The notes: generated by a model not told the origin, from the sequence alone. Positions 16,173 to 29,429 are shown, counted from the stretch's first letter. The stretch is DNA of 64,000 nt from Agromyces sp. SYSU T00194 (GCF_040496035.1 NZ_JBEPJZ010000002.1:496001-560000), one strand, 5' to 3'. Made by a program: numbers and translations.

Positions 16173-17693
16173 CTACGCGTCGGCCGCGGCGCGCTCCAGG
16201 ATGAGCTCGCGCACGCGCGCGGCATCCGCCTGGCCACGCATGGCCTTCATGACCGCGCCGATGATCGCGCCGGCGGCCTGCACCTTGCCGTCGCGGATCT
16301 TCGCGAGCACGTCGGGCTGGGCGGCGAGCGCCTCGTCGATGGCCGCGATGAGCGGACCGTCGTCGGAGACGACCGCCAGCCCGCGCGCATCGACGACCTC
16401 CTGGGGCGAGCCCTCGCCCGCGACGACGCCCTCGAGCACCTGACGCGCCAAGCGGTCGGTGAGCGTGCCGGCGTCGACCAGGGCGGCCAGCTCGGCCACC
16501 TGGGCAGGCGTCACGAGGCTCGCAGCGTCGGTGTCGGCGGCGTTCGCGAGGCGGGTGACCTCACCGGTCCACCACTTGCGGGCGGCGGCCGGCGTCGCGC
16601 CCGCGCCGATGGTCTCGGCGACCTCGTTCAGCAGGCCGCCGTTGGCGACGTCCTGGAACTCGAGGTCGGTGAAGCCCCACTCGGCCTTCAGGCGCCGCCG
16701 CCGCGCGGCGGGCGCCTCGGGCAGCGCGGCGCGAAGCTCCTCGACCAGCTCGGCTGCCGGCACGACCGGCAGCAGGTCGGGCTCGGGGAAGTACCGGTAG
16801 TCGTCGGCGTCGGACTTCGGCCGGCCCGGGCTCGTGGTGCCGGTGTCCTCGTGCCAGTGGCGGGTCTCCTGCGTGATGGAGCCGCCCTTCGCGAGGATCG
16901 CCGCCTGGCGCTGGATCTCGTAGCGCACGGCGCGCTCGATCGAACGGAACGAGTTCACGTTCTTGGTCTCGGTGCGGATGCCGAGCGCCTCCTGTCCGCG
17001 CGGGCGGAGGGACACGTTGGCGTCGCAGCGGAGGTTGCCCCGCTCCATGCGGGCCTCGGAGATGCCGAGCGAGAGCGCGATGTCGCGGATCGTCGACACG
17101 TACGCCCTCGCGACCTCCGGGGCATCCGCCTCGGCACCGAAGATGGGACGCGTCACGATCTCGACGAGCGGCACGCCGGCGCGGTTGTAGTCGACGAGCG
17201 AGTACTCGGCGCCCTGGATGCGGCCGGTGGCGCCGCCGACGTGGGTCAGCTTGCCGGCGTCCTCCTCCATGTGGGCGCGCTCGATCGGCACGCGGAAGAC
17301 GCGGCCGTCGGAGATCTCGACCTCGACCTCGCCGTCGTGCGCGATCGGCTCGTCGTACTGCGAGATCTGGTAGTCCTTCGCGAGGTCGGGGTAGAAGTAG
17401 TTCTTCCGTGCGAAGCGGCTCGACTCCGCGATGCTGCAGCCGAGCGCGAGGCCCAGGCTGATCGACTTGCGCACCGCGTCGCCGTTCACGACCGGCAGCG
17501 AGCCCGGCAGGCCGAGGCAGACCGGCGAGACGAGCGTGTTCGGCTCGGCGTCGTGGTACGCGGCGTTCGCCGGGTTCGGCGCCGGCGAGAACATCTTCGT
17601 GCGGGTGTTGAGCTCGACGTGCACCTCGAGGCCGATGACCGGCTCGAAGAGCTCGAGTGCCTGGTCGAAGTCCATCAGTTCTGCGCGGGCCAT
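16173..17693 (-). CDS. gatB: Aspartyl/glutamyl-tRNA(Asn/Gln) amidotransferase subunit B
   Basis: 506 aa, usual length. GatB phosphorylates the mischarged Glu-tRNA(Gln)/Asp-tRNA(Asn) and binds the tRNA; GatA supplies ammonia. Signature segments are [19 protein letters not shown] near the N terminus, [16 protein letters not shown] and [13 protein letters not shown] [15 protein letters not shown]; the YqeY-like tail domain is at the C terminus. Its ATG overlaps the gatA stop as TGATG, so translation is coupled. Last gene of gatCAB. Confidence 0.97.
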   Translation of the reverse strand: MARAELMDFDQALELFEPVIGLEVHVELNTRTKMFSPAPNPANAAYHDAEPNTLVSPVCLGLPGSLPVVNGDAVRKSISLGLALGCSIAESSRFARKNYFYPDLAKDYQISQYDEPIAHDGEVEVEISDGRVFRVPIERAHMEEDAGKLTHVGGATGRIQGAEYSLVDYNRAGVPLVEIVTRPIFGAEADAPEVARAYVSTIRDIALSLGISEARMERGNLRCDANVSLRPRGQEALGIRTETKNVNSFRSIERAVRYEIQRQAAILAKGGSITQETRHWHEDTGTTSPGRPKSDADDYRYFPEPDLLPVVPAAELVEELRAALPEAPAARRRRLKAEWGFTDLEFQDVANGGLLNEVAETIGAGATPAAARKWWTGEVTRLANAADTDAASLVTPAQVAELAALVDAGTLTDRLARQVLEGVVAGEGSPQEVVDARGLAVVSDDGPLIAAIDEALAAQPDVLAKIRDGKVQAAGAIIGAVMKAMRGQADAARVRELILERAAADA

Positions 17694-19228
17694 CAGACGG
17701 CACCCTCCTCGGCGGCGGTCATCTCGGTGGGGGCGAGCGACGGTGCGCGGTCGAGCAGCGGCCCGCCCCACTCCGCCTCGAGCAGGCGCTCGAGCGCGCC
17801 ACCGACGTTGTACAGGCGCGCGTCCTCGCGGGCCGGAGCCAGGAACTGGATGCCCACGGGCAGCCCGTCCTCGTCGGCGAGTCCCGACGGCAGTGAGATG
17901 CCCGGCACGCCGGCCAGGTTCGCCGGGATCGTCGCGACGTCGTTCAGGTACATCGACAGCGGGTCGTCGAGCTTCTCGCCGAGCTTGAACGCGGTGGTCG
18001 GCGCGGTCGGCGACGCGAGCACGTCCACCGAGGCGAACGCGGCGTCGAAGTCGCGCTGCACGAGCGTGCGCACCTTCTGCGCGCTGCCGTAGTACGCGTC
18101 GTAGTAGCCGGCGGAGAGCGCGTAGGTGCCGAGGATGATGCGGCGCTTGACCTCGGGGCCGAAGCCGGCCTCGCGGGTCGCGGCCATCACCTGCTCGACG
18201 GTGCCGCCGCCGGGCGGGGTGACCCGCAGGCCGAAGCGCACCGAGTCGAACTTCGCCAGGTTGCTCGACGCCTCGGCGGGCAGGATCAGGTAGTACGCGG
18301 CGATGGCGTACTCGAAGTGCGGGGCGCTCACCTCGACGATCTCGGCGCCGTTGCGCTCGAGCAGGGCCAGCGACTCGTGGAAGCGGGCGAGCACGCCGGG
18401 TTGGAAGCCCTGGCCGTCGAGTTCGCGGATGACGCCGATCTTCAGGCCCTGCACGTCGGCGTTGCGCACGGCGTCTGCCATCGACGGCCACGGGTCGGGG
18501 ATCGAGGTGGAGTCGTGCGGGTCGTACCCGCCGATCACGTCGTGGAGCAGCGCGGCGTCGAGCACCGTGCGGGTCACCGGTCCGACCTGGTCGAGCGACG
18601 AGGCAAGCGCGATCGAGCCGTAGCGGCTCACGCCGCCGTAGGTCGGCTTCACGCCGACCGTGCCGGTCACGTGCGCAGGCTGGCGGATCGAGCCGCCCGT
18701 GTCACTGCCGAGCGCGAGCGGCGCCTCGAAGGCGGCGACGGCCGCGGCCGAGCCGCCGCCGGACCCGCCGGGGATGCGCTCGAGGTCCCACGGGTTGTAC
18801 GTAGGGCCGTACGCGGAGTGCTCGGTCGAGGAGCCCATGGCGAACTCGTCCATGTTCGTCTTGCCGAGGGGGATCAGTCCGGCCTCGCGCACGCGTGCCA
18901 CCGGGGTGGCGTCGTAGGGCGGGATCCAGCCCTCGAGGATGCGCGAGCCCGCGGTCGACGGCATGTCCTTCGTGACGAGCACGTCCTTGATGGCGATCGG
19001 CACGCCGGCCAGCGGCCCGAGCGGCTCGCCCGCGGCGCGGGCGCGGTCGACGCGCTCGGCATCGGCCAGTGCGGCATCCGCCGCCACGTGCAGGAAGGCG
19101 TGCACCGAGGAGTCGACCGCCTCGATGCGCTCGAGGTGGGCGCGGGTGGCGTCCACCGAGCTGGCCTCGCCGCTCGCGAGGGCGTCGGCGAGGGCGGCTG
19201 CCCCGAGACGGGTGAGGTCGGTGCTCAC
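17693..19228 (-). CDS. gatA: Aspartyl/glutamyl-tRNA(Asn/Gln) amidotransferase subunit A
   Basis: 511 aa amidase. The Ser-cisSer-Lys triad regions are visible: Lys in [14 protein letters not shown], and the [13 protein letters not shown] and [13 protein letters not shown] serine blocks. It releases ammonia from glutamine for transfer by GatB. The start is GTG at 19228, overlapping the gatC stop as GTGA. With gatC and gatB this makes the heterotrimeric GatCAB complex that supplies Gln-tRNA(Gln), and possibly Asn-tRNA(Asn). Confidence 0.97.
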   Translation of the reverse strand: MSTDLTRLGAAALADALASGEASSVDATRAHLERIEAVDSSVHAFLHVAADAALADAERVDRARAAGEPLGPLAGVPIAIKDVLVTKDMPSTAGSRILEGWIPPYDATPVARVREAGLIPLGKTNMDEFAMGSSTEHSAYGPTYNPWDLERIPGGSGGGSAAAVAAFEAPLALGSDTGGSIRQPAHVTGTVGVKPTYGGVSRYGSIALASSLDQVGPVTRTVLDAALLHDVIGGYDPHDSTSIPDPWPSMADAVRNADVQGLKIGVIRELDGQGFQPGVLARFHESLALLERNGAEIVEVSAPHFEYAIAAYYLILPAEASSNLAKFDSVRFGLRVTPPGGGTVEQVMAATREAGFGPEVKRRIILGTYALSAGYYDAYYGSAQKVRTLVQRDFDAAFASVDVLASPTAPTTAFKLGEKLDDPLSMYLNDVATIPANLAGVPGISLPSGLADEDGLPVGIQFLAPAREDARLYNVGGALERLLEAEWGGPLLDRAPSLAPTEMTAAEEGAV

Positions 19229-19524
19229 TGCTCCTCCCCCAGGATCGCGGAGACCTTGAAGCGCGAGCCGTCGTGCTCGGGCGCGCCCGAGACGGCCTCG
19301 GCCGGGGTGAGCGTCGGGCCGACGACGTCGTCGCGGAAGACGTTCTGCATCGGGATCGGGTGGCTGGTCGCCGGCACGTCCGGGGTCGCCACCTCGCTCA
19401 CCTTCTCGACGGCCTGCATGATCTGGCCGAGTTCCTTCGTGAGGCTCGTCACCTCGTCGTCGGTGAGCGCGATGCGGGCGAGGTTCGCGAGGTGGGCGAC
19501 CTGCTCCGCCGTGATGTCGGACAT
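19225..19524 (-). CDS. gatC: Aspartyl/glutamyl-tRNA(Asn/Gln) amidotransferase subunit C
   Basis: 99 aa, normal length. GatC wraps around GatA and stabilises the complex. [20 protein letters not shown] at the N terminus and the C-terminal FRDDVVGP...FKVSAILG block are characteristic. First gene of the gatC-gatA-gatB operon. A TAGAAT hexamer on the minus strand (19562-19567), 37 bases upstream, is a good -10 candidate for the operon; a GGAG lies 5 bases before the ATG. Confidence 0.95.
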   Translation of the reverse strand: MSDITAEQVAHLANLARIALTDDEVTSLTKELGQIMQAVEKVSEVATPDVPATSHPIPMQNVFRDDVVGPTLTPAEAVSGAPEHDGSRFKVSAILGEEQ

Positions 19525-19561
19525 GCTGCTCCGTCGTGTCGGGGAGGGGGATGCGTCAGCG

Positions 19562-19567
19562 ATTCTA
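19562..19567 (-). promoter_or_regulatory. -10 hexamer of the gatCAB operon
   Basis: TAGAAT on the minus strand, giving a predicted leader of about 30 bases with GGAG before gatC. The -35 region is not distinctive. Confidence 0.45.
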
Positions 19568-19586
19568 GTCGGGCCGGGCGCCCGGA

Positions 19587-21983
<2,397 letters not shown>

Positions 21984-22059
21984 CTAGGGAAGACAGCCGA
22001 CACCGCGAGGGCGCCGCATGCGGTCCGACGACCGGTCGAACGCGCGGGTCGATCGTCGG

Positions 22060-23229
22060 CTACACCCCGACCGGCACTGCACTGACGGTGCGGTCGATCG
22101 TGCACTGGCCGAGCACGCGCGTGCCGACGTAGACGACCGCGGTCTGGCCGGGCGCGACGCCGTCGAGCGGCGCGGCGGGCGTGATCACGAGCTCGTCGGC
22201 GGATGCGGCGGAGCCGGCCGAGACCTGGTCCGACGCCTCGCCCGAGGCATCCGTCTCGCGCGTCGCGACCCGTGCGACCGCGGGCACGGGGTCGGCGTGC
22301 GCGCGGATCTGCACGTCGCACGCGAACGCCTCGGTCGGGTCTGCCGGCGGTGCGCCCGCCCACGTGAAGCGCGAGCCGGCGATCTCGGCGATCGCGAGCG
22401 CCTCGCGCGGGCCCACCACGACCGTGCGCTCCTTCGGGCGCACGTCGAGCACGAACCGCGGCTTGCCGTCGGGCGCGGGCGTGCCGAGCCGCAGCCCGCG
22501 GCGCTGGCCGACCGTGAACGCGTGCGCGCCCTCGTGGCTGCCGACGACCTCGCCCGAGCGGTCGACGATGTCGCCCGGAGCGGTGCCGACGCGCTCGGCG
22601 AGCCAGGCGCTGGTGTCGCCGTCGGGAATGAAGCAGATGTCGTACGAGTCGGGCTTGCCCGCCACCGCGAGTCCGCGGCGGGCGGCCTCGGCGCGCACGA
22701 GGTCCTTCGAGGGCGTGTCGCCGAGCGGGAACATCGCGTGGGCGAGCTGGTCGGCCGTGAGCACGCCGAGCACGTAGGACTGGTCCTTGGCCTCCGCGCT
22801 GGCGCGGTGGAGCTCGCGCGACCCCGAGGCATCCGTCGTGATGCTCGCGTAGTGGCCCGTGCAGACCGCGTCGAAGCCGAGCGCCAGAGCCTTCTCGAGC
22901 AGCGCCGCGAACTTGATGCGCTCGTTGCAGCGCATGCACGGGTTCGGCGTGCGCCCGGCGGCGTACTCGGCGATGAAGTCGTCGACGACGTCGTCCTTGA
23001 AGCGCTCGGAGAAGTCCCAGACGTAGAACGGGATGCCGAGGAGGTCGGCGGCGCGGCGGGCGTCCATCGAGTCCTCGATGGTGCAGCAGCCGCGGCTGCC
23101 GGTGCGCAGGGTGCCGGGCATGCGGCTGAGCGCGAGGTGCACGCCGACCACCTCGTGGCCGGCCTCCACGGCGCGCGCGGCCGCGACGGCGCTGTCGACG
23201 CCGCCCGACATCGCTGCGAGGACCTTCAT
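22060..23229 (-). CDS. mnmA: tRNA-specific 2-thiouridylase
   Basis: 389 aa. It thiolates U34 of tRNA-Lys, -Glu and -Gln. The PP-loop [20 protein letters not shown] is at the N terminus. The two catalytic cysteines are in [14 protein letters not shown] (about residue 105) and [10 protein letters not shown] (about residue 203). The ATG at 23229 is 7 bases after TAGACT on the minus strand (23237-23242), a leaderless arrangement. The cysteine desulfurase gene upstream in the same direction is the likely sulfur source, so the pair forms a tRNA thiolation unit, though with separate promoters. Confidence 0.96.
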   Translation of the reverse strand: MKVLAAMSGGVDSAVAAARAVEAGHEVVGVHLALSRMPGTLRTGSRGCCTIEDSMDARRAADLLGIPFYVWDFSERFKDDVVDDFIAEYAAGRTPNPCMRCNERIKFAALLEKALALGFDAVCTGHYASITTDASGSRELHRASAEAKDQSYVLGVLTADQLAHAMFPLGDTPSKDLVRAEAARRGLAVAGKPDSYDICFIPDGDTSAWLAERVGTAPGDIVDRSGEVVGSHEGAHAFTVGQRRGLRLGTPAPDGKPRFVLDVRPKERTVVVGPREALAIAEIAGSRFTWAGAPPADPTEAFACDVQIRAHADPVPAVARVATRETDASGEASDQVSAGSAASADELVITPAAPLDGVAPGQTAVVYVGTRVLGQCTIDRTVSAVPVGV

Positions 23230-23291
23230 GGCCTCCAGTCTAGGAGCGGCCCCTGAACGGCCGCCCGACGCCCGCCCCGTGATGCACGCGC

Positions 23292-23361
23292 ATGCGGAAC
23301 TCCGGCGCGACACGCCGGTTGCGGGCACCGCAGGACGGCGTGTCGCGAACGGACTCCGCAT
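23292..23361. repeat. Large interrupted inverted repeat in the mnmA/cysteine desulfurase gap
   Basis: Outer arms ATGCGGA (23292-23298) and TCCGCAT (23355-23361) enclose inner arms CGCGACACGCCG (23306-23317) and CGGCGTGTCGCG (23336-23347), a perfect 12-bp pair with an 18-base loop. It could be a terminator lacking a U-tract, a protein-binding site, or a REP-like unit. It is followed by the near-repeat CGAACGGGCGC at two positions (about 23365-23388). Confidence 0.6.
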
Positions 23362-23394
23362 CCGCGAACGGGCGCCCGCGAACGGGCGCGGGCG

Positions 23395-23416
23395 ATGACC
23401 GGACACGGCCGGTCAT
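23395..23416 (-). terminator. Hairpin at the end of the candidate small ORF
   Basis: ATGACCGG (23395-23402) and CCGGTCAT (23409-23416) form an 8-bp stem with a 6-base loop, overlapping the stop codon of the 28-aa ORF. There is no T-run, so intrinsic termination is uncertain; in high-GC actinobacteria such stems often serve as 3' ends. Confidence 0.4.
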
Positions 23417-23499
23417 GCGTACGCGAGGGACGCCCCGTCGTGCGTCGGCTTCTCGATCCGGAAGCGCCGCCGGAGGCCCGCGCGCTCGATCATCTCCAT
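23413..23499 (-). CDS. Candidate 28-residue small protein downstream of the cysteine desulfurase
   Basis: Not a recognised family. The reading frame begins ATG at 23499 (a second ATG is at 23493), 17 bases after the cysteine desulfurase stop, with GAGAGGG just before it. The product is basic at the N terminus (MEMIERAGLRRRFRIEKPTH) and ends DGASLAYA. Nearly every third base is G or C, as in true genes here, and the stop falls in a hairpin. Small size means the signal could be chance; no second evidence is available. Confidence 0.35.
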   Translation of the reverse strand: MEMIERAGLRRRFRIEKPTHDGASLAYA

Positions 23500-23516
23500 C
23501 CCTCTCAAGGCTGGGC

Positions 23517-24755
23517 TCAGCGGTCGAACGACGTGGCGCGCGCGGCGAGGCCGGCGCGGGCGGCGGCCTCGTACGCAGCGGGCAGCGCGGCGAGGAACGC
23601 GCCGACGTCGGCGTCGGTCGTCGTGCGGCCGAGCGTCACGCGCAGCGCGCCCCGGGAGTCGGCCTCGCTGCGGCCCATCGCGCGCAGCACGTGCGAGGGT
23701 TCCGCGACGCCGGCCTGGCACGCGGAGCCGGTCGACACGGCGACGCCCGCCATGTCGAGCAGGAACAGCAGCGAGTCGCCCTCGCAGCCGGGGAACGAGA
23801 AGTGCGCGTTGCCGGGCAGCCGGTCGACGGGGTCGCCGCTCGGCACGGCCTCGGGCACGGCCGCCACGACCCCGGCGACGAGCCGGTCGCGCAGCGCCGC
23901 CACCCGCGCCGCCTCGACCTCGAGCGAGTCCGACACGACGGACGCCGCCGCAGCGAACGCGACCGCGGCGGCGACGTCCTGGGTGCCGGAGCGGATGCGA
24001 CGCTGCTGGCCGCCCCCGTGCAGCAGCGCCTCGATGCGCGCGGCGCGCGCCAGCACGAGCGCCCCCGCGCCCACCGGCCCCCCGATCTTGTGCGCCGACA
24101 CGCTCATCGCGACCAGCCCGGCCCCCGTCGACCCGGAGGCCGCGCGCAGGTCGCGGAACGACAGCGGGACGTGCCCGTACGCCGCGATCGCGTCGACGTG
24201 CAGCGGCACCCCGGCCTCCGCGGCGAGCGCCGCCACCTCGGCGACCGGCTGGAGCGTGCCGACCTCGTTGTTCGCGGCGAGCATGGTCGCGAGCGCGATC
24301 GTCGCGGGCTCCCGCGCGAGCGCCCGGGCGAACGCGTCGACGTCGATGCGCCCGACCGCGTCGAGCGGGATCTCCTCGATCACCGCGCCCTCGTGCGCCT
24401 CGAGCCATTCGACGGTGTCGATCGTGGCGTGGTGCTCGCCCGCGGGCACCAGCACGCGCGGGCGTCGGATGCCGGCGTCGGCGTCGGCCGGGGCATCCGC
24501 CTGCCGTGCCCACCAGAGCCCCTTGATCGCGAGGTTCACGGCCTCGGTGCCGCCGCCGGTGAGCACCACCTCGATGGGGTCGCAGCCGAGCGTCGCGGCG
24601 ATGCGCTCGCGCGCGCCCTCGAGCATGCGCTTCGCGTCCTGGCCGGCGGCGTGGATCGACGACGGGTTGCCGACGTGCCCCAGCGCCGCGGTCATCGCGG
24701 CCACCGCCTCGGGCACCATCGGTGTCGTCGCCGCGTGGTCGAGGTAGACGGTCAC
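23517..24755 (-). CDS. Cysteine desulfurase (NifS/IscS type)
   Basis: 412 aa PLP enzyme that takes sulfur from cysteine as an enzyme-bound persulfide. MTVYLDHAATTPMVPEAVAA opens the protein. The PLP-binding lysine is in SVSAHKIGGPVGAGAL, and the active-site cysteine is in VSTGSACQAGVAEPSHVL, followed by LRVTLGRTTTDADV. The start GTG at 24755 has a strong GGGAGGTGAGG upstream. It lies just upstream of mnmA, so it probably feeds 2-thiouridine synthesis. It is divergent from glgX across a 75-base gap. Confidence 0.95.
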   Translation of the reverse strand: MTVYLDHAATTPMVPEAVAAMTAALGHVGNPSSIHAAGQDAKRMLEGARERIAATLGCDPIEVVLTGGGTEAVNLAIKGLWWARQADAPADADAGIRRPRVLVPAGEHHATIDTVEWLEAHEGAVIEEIPLDAVGRIDVDAFARALAREPATIALATMLAANNEVGTLQPVAEVAALAAEAGVPLHVDAIAAYGHVPLSFRDLRAASGSTGAGLVAMSVSAHKIGGPVGAGALVLARAARIEALLHGGGQQRRIRSGTQDVAAAVAFAAAASVVSDSLEVEAARVAALRDRLVAGVVAAVPEAVPSGDPVDRLPGNAHFSFPGCEGDSLLFLLDMAGVAVSTGSACQAGVAEPSHVLRAMGRSEADSRGALRVTLGRTTTDADVGAFLAALPAAYEAAARAGLAARATSFDR

Positions 24756-24830
24756 GCCCCTCACCTCCCGCGATCGGCCGACCGGGCACGCGCGTCGGAA
24801 CACGCTTCCTCGCGAACTACTGTAGATCGC

Positions 24831-26873
24831 ATGACGTCGGGCGATGCGCTGCGCGACCTCGGCGTTCGCGCGAGCGCCGAGGGCGGCGTGCTGCGCGTCT
24901 GGTCGCACTCGGCGACCTCGATGCGCTGCGAGGTGTTCGAGGCGTCGGATGCCACCTGGGCGATCGCCTCGCTCGAGATGGCCCGCGACGCCCACGGCGT
25001 CTGGTCGGCCGAGTCCCCCGAGCTGCGGCCCGGTCGCCTCTACGCACTGCGCGTCGACGGCCCGACCGGACCCAACCACGCCTTCGACCCGCGGCACCGG
25101 CTGCTCGATCCCTACGCCCGCGGGCTCGTGCGCGCCCCGGGCGACGGGTGGCGATCGGCGATCGTCGACGCGGGCTTCGACTGGGGCGATTCCGCGAAGC
25201 CGCGCGTGCCGCTGGACCACACGGTGCTCTACGAGACGCACGTGCGCGGATTCAGCCGGCGCAACCCCGACGTGCCGGCCCACCTGCGCGGCACGTACGC
25301 GGGCCTCGCACACGAGTCCTCGATCGCGTACCTGCAGGACCTCGGCGTCACGACGCTCGAGCTGCTGCCGGTGCACGCGTTCGTGCCCGAGCGGCGCCTG
25401 CTCGCCCAGGGCCTGACGAACTACTGGGGCTACAACACGCTCGGCTTCTTCGCCCCGCACGCCGCGTACGCCAGCCCCGCCGCGCAGGCGGCCGGACCCG
25501 CCGCGGTGCTGCGCGAGTTCCAGGGCATGGTGCGCCTGCTGCACGAGGCCGGGCTCGAGGTCGTGCTCGACGTCGTCTACAACCACACCGCCGAGGAGGG
25601 GCCGCACGGACCCGCGTACCACCTGCGCGGCATCGACAACGCCGGCTACTACCGGCAGGACGCCCACGGCGCCTACGTCGACACCACCGGCTGCGGCAAC
25701 ACGCTGTACTTCGGCGGCGCGGCGCCCGTGCGCCTGGTGCTCGACTCGATGCGGTACTGGGCCGGGGAGGTCGGCGTCGACGGCTTCCGCCTCGACCTCG
25801 CCGCCTCGCTCGGCCGCGGGCAGCACGGCGACTACTCCCCCGACCACCCGCTGCTGCGCGGCATGCTCGACGACCCGGTGATCGGCGCGTCGAAGCTCAT
25901 CGCAGAGCCGTGGGACGTCGGCTGGGGCGGCTGGCAGACCGGCAACTTCCCGGCCGGGTTCAGCGAGTGGAACGACGGCTACCGCGATCGCATCCGCGAC
26001 TTCTGGCTCGGCGACCTGCGCCGGCAGCGGCGGCGCGAGCCCGTCTCGGGCATCGGCACGATGGCGACGAGCGTGGCCGGGTCGGCGCACGCGTTCGCGG
26101 CCGACCGCGGACCGCTCGCGAGCGTGAACTTCATCACCGCGCACGACGGCTTCACCCTGGCCGACCTCGTCTCGTACGACGTCAAGCACAACCTCGGCAA
26201 CGGCGAGGACAACCGCGACGGCACGAACGACAACCGCTCCTACAACCACGGCGTCGAGGGTCCGACCGATGACGCGGCGGTGCGCGCCGATCGGCAGCGC
26301 AGCATCCGCAACCTGCTGGGCACGCTGCTCCTCTCGGCGGGCGTGCCGATGCTGACCGCCGGCGACGAGCACGGACGCACGCAGCGCGGCAACAACAACG
26401 CCTACTGCCAGGACGGCGAGCTCACCTGGCTCGACTGGGAGCGCCAGCCGTGGGAGGACGATCTCCTGGCGGTGGCGCGTCACCTCATCCGACTGCGCCG
26501 CGAGAACCCCGCGCTGCGTCCCGACAAGTTCGGCCGCTTCGGCGAGACGACCCCGGGCGCGACGCAGATGGACTGGTACAACGCCCACGGCGAGCCCATG
26601 GCGGGCCACGAGTGGGACGACCCGAAGCGGCGCACCCTGCAGTACCTCGCCGCGTCGACCCCGCAGCACGAGCCGTTCAACCGGGTACTGCTCGTGTTCC
26701 ACGGGCGCGACCGCGGCACGCGGGTGACGCTCCCGACGCACGCGGGAGTCTCCGGCTACACGCGCCTCTGGGACTCCAGCCGCGACACGCCGTCGCGACA
26801 GCTGAGCGAGCGGCGGCCCGGCGACGCGGTGCGGGTGCGGCCGGCGTCGATCCAGGTGTTCCGGGCGCACTGA
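24831..26873 (+). CDS. glgX: Glycogen debranching enzyme GlgX
   Basis: 680 aa GH13 isoamylase-type enzyme that hydrolyses alpha-1,6 branches left after phosphorylase action. N-terminal CBM48-like domain (about residues 1-100), then the barrel: region [13 protein letters not shown], nucleophile region [15 protein letters not shown], acid/base region [20 protein letters not shown], and [36 protein letters not shown] is GlgX-typical. The ATG at 24831 is 7 bases after TACTGT (24818-24823), so probably leaderless. First of four alpha-glucan genes in this segment. Confidence 0.95.
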   Translation: MTSGDALRDLGVRASAEGGVLRVWSHSATSMRCEVFEASDATWAIASLEMARDAHGVWSAESPELRPGRLYALRVDGPTGPNHAFDPRHRLLDPYARGLVRAPGDGWRSAIVDAGFDWGDSAKPRVPLDHTVLYETHVRGFSRRNPDVPAHLRGTYAGLAHESSIAYLQDLGVTTLELLPVHAFVPERRLLAQGLTNYWGYNTLGFFAPHAAYASPAAQAAGPAAVLREFQGMVRLLHEAGLEVVLDVVYNHTAEEGPHGPAYHLRGIDNAGYYRQDAHGAYVDTTGCGNTLYFGGAAPVRLVLDSMRYWAGEVGVDGFRLDLAASLGRGQHGDYSPDHPLLRGMLDDPVIGASKLIAEPWDVGWGGWQTGNFPAGFSEWNDGYRDRIRDFWLGDLRRQRRREPVSGIGTMATSVAGSAHAFAADRGPLASVNFITAHDGFTLADLVSYDVKHNLGNGEDNRDGTNDNRSYNHGVEGPTDDAAVRADRQRSIRNLLGTLLLSAGVPMLTAGDEHGRTQRGNNNAYCQDGELTWLDWERQPWEDDLLAVARHLIRLRRENPALRPDKFGRFGETTPGATQMDWYNAHGEPMAGHEWDDPKRRTLQYLAASTPQHEPFNRVLLVFHGRDRGTRVTLPTHAGVSGYTRLWDSSRDTPSRQLSERRPGDAVRVRPASIQVFRAH

Positions 26874-26914
26874 GCCCCGATAGCGCGACGCACGAGGCAC
26901 GAGAGGAAGCGGCG

Positions 26915-27415
26915 ATGGCGAGACGAGCGGATGCCCCGGGGCGGGGCGGCACGCCCGCGACCGTCGCGCTCGACGCGGCCGGCATCGCCTACACCGCGCG
27001 CCCGTACGACCACGACCCGCGCACCCAGGCCTTCGGCCTGGAGGCGGCCGAGGCCCTGGGCGTCGAGCCCGAGCGGGTGTTCAAGACGCTGCTCGCCGAC
27101 GTCGACGGGGAACTCGTCGTCGGCATCGTGCCCGTGTCGGGGCAGCTCGACCTCAAGGCGCTCGCCGCGGCCGTCGGCGGCAAGAAGGCGCGCATGGCGG
27201 ATCCGGCCGCGGCCGAGCGGCGCACCGGCTACGTGGTCGGCGGCATCAGCCCGATCGGCCAGCGCACCCCGGCGCCGACCGTGCTCGACGAGACGGCCAT
27301 CCTGTTCGAGACCGTCCTCGTCTCGGGCGGACGCCGCGGGTTCGACCTCGAGCTCGCCCCGGACGACCTGCTCGCCGTGACCGGCGCACGCTACGCCGCC
27401 ATCGGCCGCGACTGA
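26915..27415 (+). CDS. ybaK: Cys-tRNA(Pro)/Cys-tRNA(Cys) deacylase, YbaK/EbsC family
   Basis: 166 aa. It hydrolyses Cys-tRNA(Pro) formed by misacylation. The YbaK domain covers nearly the whole protein: [20 protein letters not shown], the conserved lysine in [11 protein letters not shown], and [20 protein letters not shown]. The ATG at 26915 follows GAGAGGAAG with good spacing. It begins 41 bases after glgX in the same direction and may be cotranscribed, without a metabolic link that I can see. Confidence 0.92.
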   Translation: MARRADAPGRGGTPATVALDAAGIAYTARPYDHDPRTQAFGLEAAEALGVEPERVFKTLLADVDGELVVGIVPVSGQLDLKALAAAVGGKKARMADPAAAERRTGYVVGGISPIGQRTPAPTVLDETAILFETVLVSGGRRGFDLELAPDDLLAVTGARYAAIGRD

Positions 27416-27467
27416 ATCCACAGCCCGCATCTCGCACACCGCAGGGTGACGGCTACATTGTCCTGTG

Positions 27468-29429
27468 ATGCAGCCGCAGCCGTCACCGCCCGCCACCCAC
27501 AGTCGGTGGTTCCGCGACGACATCACCGGCCTGCGTGCGCTGGCGATCATCCCGGTGGTGGCGTTCCATGCCGGCGTGCCCGGCTTCGACGGCGGATTCA
27601 TCGGCGTGGACGTGTTCTTCGTGATCTCCGGGTACCTGATCACGACGCTGCTCCTGCGCGAGGTGGACCGCCACGGGCGCATCCGGTTCGCGCACTTCTG
27701 GGCGCGACGGATCCGCCGGCTCGCACCGGCGTCGCTGGTGATGATCGTGGCGACCGTCGTGCTCGGATCGTTGGTGGTCTCGCCCATCGACCTGACCGCA
27801 CTCGCCGGTCAGTCGCTCGCTGCTGCGACGTACACCGCGAACATCGTCTTCGCGCTCAGTCCCTCGGGATACTTCGCCGAGGGCCTCGGCGTCCCCAACC
27901 CGTTCCTGCACACGTGGTCGCTGGCCGTCGAGGAGCAGTTCTACCTGGTGTGGCCGATCGTGATCGCGGCAGCACTGCTGTTCTCCCGCGGACGGTCGAT
28001 CCGGCGGCGACTGGGCATCCTGTTCGCAGTCGTCGCACTGGTCTCGTTCGCCGCATCAGTGCTTCTCACCCCTGCGCACCCGAGCGCATCGTTCTACCTC
28101 CTGCCGACGCGAGCGTGGGAGTTCGCGGTCGCGGGCCTGCTTGCCCTCGTGCCCGCCCGTGCCATCGGCCCCGCATGGATGCGCGCCTCGATGGCGGCGA
28201 CCGGCCTGCTCGTCCTCGTCGCCTCGACCGTCGCGTTCAGCGAGCACCTGGACTTCCCGGGGTGGATCGCGGCGGTTCCGGTGTCGGCGACCCTCTTGGT
28301 GATCACCGGCGGCCGCGGGGCTCCGAGCCTGCCCTCGCGGTTGCTCTCGACGGCCCCGTTGCGCGTCATCGGTGAGCTCTCGTACTCGTGGTATCTGTGG
28401 CACTGGCCGTTCCTCGTGCTGATGACGGAGGCGTGGGGGGCCGAGCCGGTCGTTCGCGCTGCGGCCGTGGCGCTCTCGCTCGCGGTCGCGTACCTCAGCT
28501 ACCGGTTCGTCGAGCGACCCGTGCGCTTCCATCCCCGCCTCAGCGCGTCGGTGGCCAGGACCTTCGCCGCCGGCATCGCCGCGACCCTCTGCGTGCTGCT
28601 GGTCTCCGGGTTCGCCTTCGTCTCCGGCGAACGGATCCGGGCTGACAACGCCGAGATCATCGCAGCGCGACACGCCGACCCGGAGGCACTGTGTGCGGAC
28701 TCCGACACCTGCCGTCTCGGGGACCCGCTCGGCGACCGGACGATCCTGCTCTTCGGCGACTCGCACGCCGCTCACTGGGTCGAAGCCCTCGATGTGGCTG
28801 CCCGAGGCGAACGGATCGAACTCGTCGTGCGCTGGCGGGCGTCGTGTCCGGCCGTCGCGGTGCAGATCGTCTACTCGTGGGGGGACCTGGATCCCGGCTG
28901 CCAGGGCTTCCGCGACGACACAGACGCATTCATCCGCGCGCAGTCGCCAGACGCACTGCTGATCTCGCAATCGGAGGGCTACCTGGGACAGATCCTGGAT
29001 GGCAGCGGCGCGGAGCTCTCGACCGCCGAACAGCTCGACAGCTGGTCCGCCGGCTACGAGGCCCTGCTCAGCGCGCACTCGGACCGGTCGGTTGGTGTCG
29101 TCCGCGACAACCCGCGCTTCGACCAGGACCCTACCGGCTGCCTCATCGTGCAGGGTGCCGACGCCTGCGAGGTGGAGCGAGTGACGGCGACCGCGCCGAT
29201 CGCCGAACTCGGCGCGATCGCATCGGACACGCTGTCCACACATCCGGACGTCGTCGAGTTCTCATCGATCGACCTCATCTGCGACGCCTCGGCCTGCCCG
29301 GTCATCGAAGCGGGCCTGCCGATCTTCCGCGACACCAACCACCTCGCCCCGGCGTGGACCCTGACCCGGGTGCCGGAACTGCGCGCGCTCCTTCGTGAAC
29401 TGGTCGCGAAGCGCTCGGAGGCCTCCTAG
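27468..29429 (+). CDS. Membrane O-acyltransferase (acyltransferase 3) fused to an SGNH domain
   Basis: 653 aa. Residues about 15-355 form the acyltransferase-3 domain with about ten membrane helices: DITGLRALAIIPVVAFHAGV near the N terminus holds the conserved His, then GGFIGVDVFFVISGYLIT and RRIRRLAPASL. The C-terminal extracellular part carries an SGNH domain beginning TILLFGDSHAAHWVEALD and ending with a DTNHLAPA His block. OafA/OatA-like proteins of this layout O-acetylate cell wall or surface polysaccharides. TACATT at 27454-27459 is the -10; GTG 27465 is an alternative start. GC and codon use are slightly lower than in neighbours, a hint of variable surface function. Its stop overlaps the convergent glgP stop. 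Confidence 0.9.
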   Translation: MQPQPSPPATHSRWFRDDITGLRALAIIPVVAFHAGVPGFDGGFIGVDVFFVISGYLITTLLLREVDRHGRIRFAHFWARRIRRLAPASLVMIVATVVLGSLVVSPIDLTALAGQSLAAATYTANIVFALSPSGYFAEGLGVPNPFLHTWSLAVEEQFYLVWPIVIAAALLFSRGRSIRRRLGILFAVVALVSFAASVLLTPAHPSASFYLLPTRAWEFAVAGLLALVPARAIGPAWMRASMAATGLLVLVASTVAFSEHLDFPGWIAAVPVSATLLVITGGRGAPSLPSRLLSTAPLRVIGELSYSWYLWHWPFLVLMTEAWGAEPVVRAAAVALSLAVAYLSYRFVERPVRFHPRLSASVARTFAAGIAATLCVLLVSGFAFVSGERIRADNAEIIAARHADPEALCADSDTCRLGDPLGDRTILLFGDSHAAHWVEALDVAARGERIELVVRWRASCPAVAVQIVYSWGDLDPGCQGFRDDTDAFIRAQSPDALLISQSEGYLGQILDGSGAELSTAEQLDSWSAGYEALLSAHSDRSVGVVRDNPRFDQDPTGCLIVQGADACEVERVTATAPIAELGAIASDTLSTHPDVVEFSSIDLICDASACPVIEAGLPIFRDTNHLAPAWTLTRVPELRALLRELVAKRSEAS

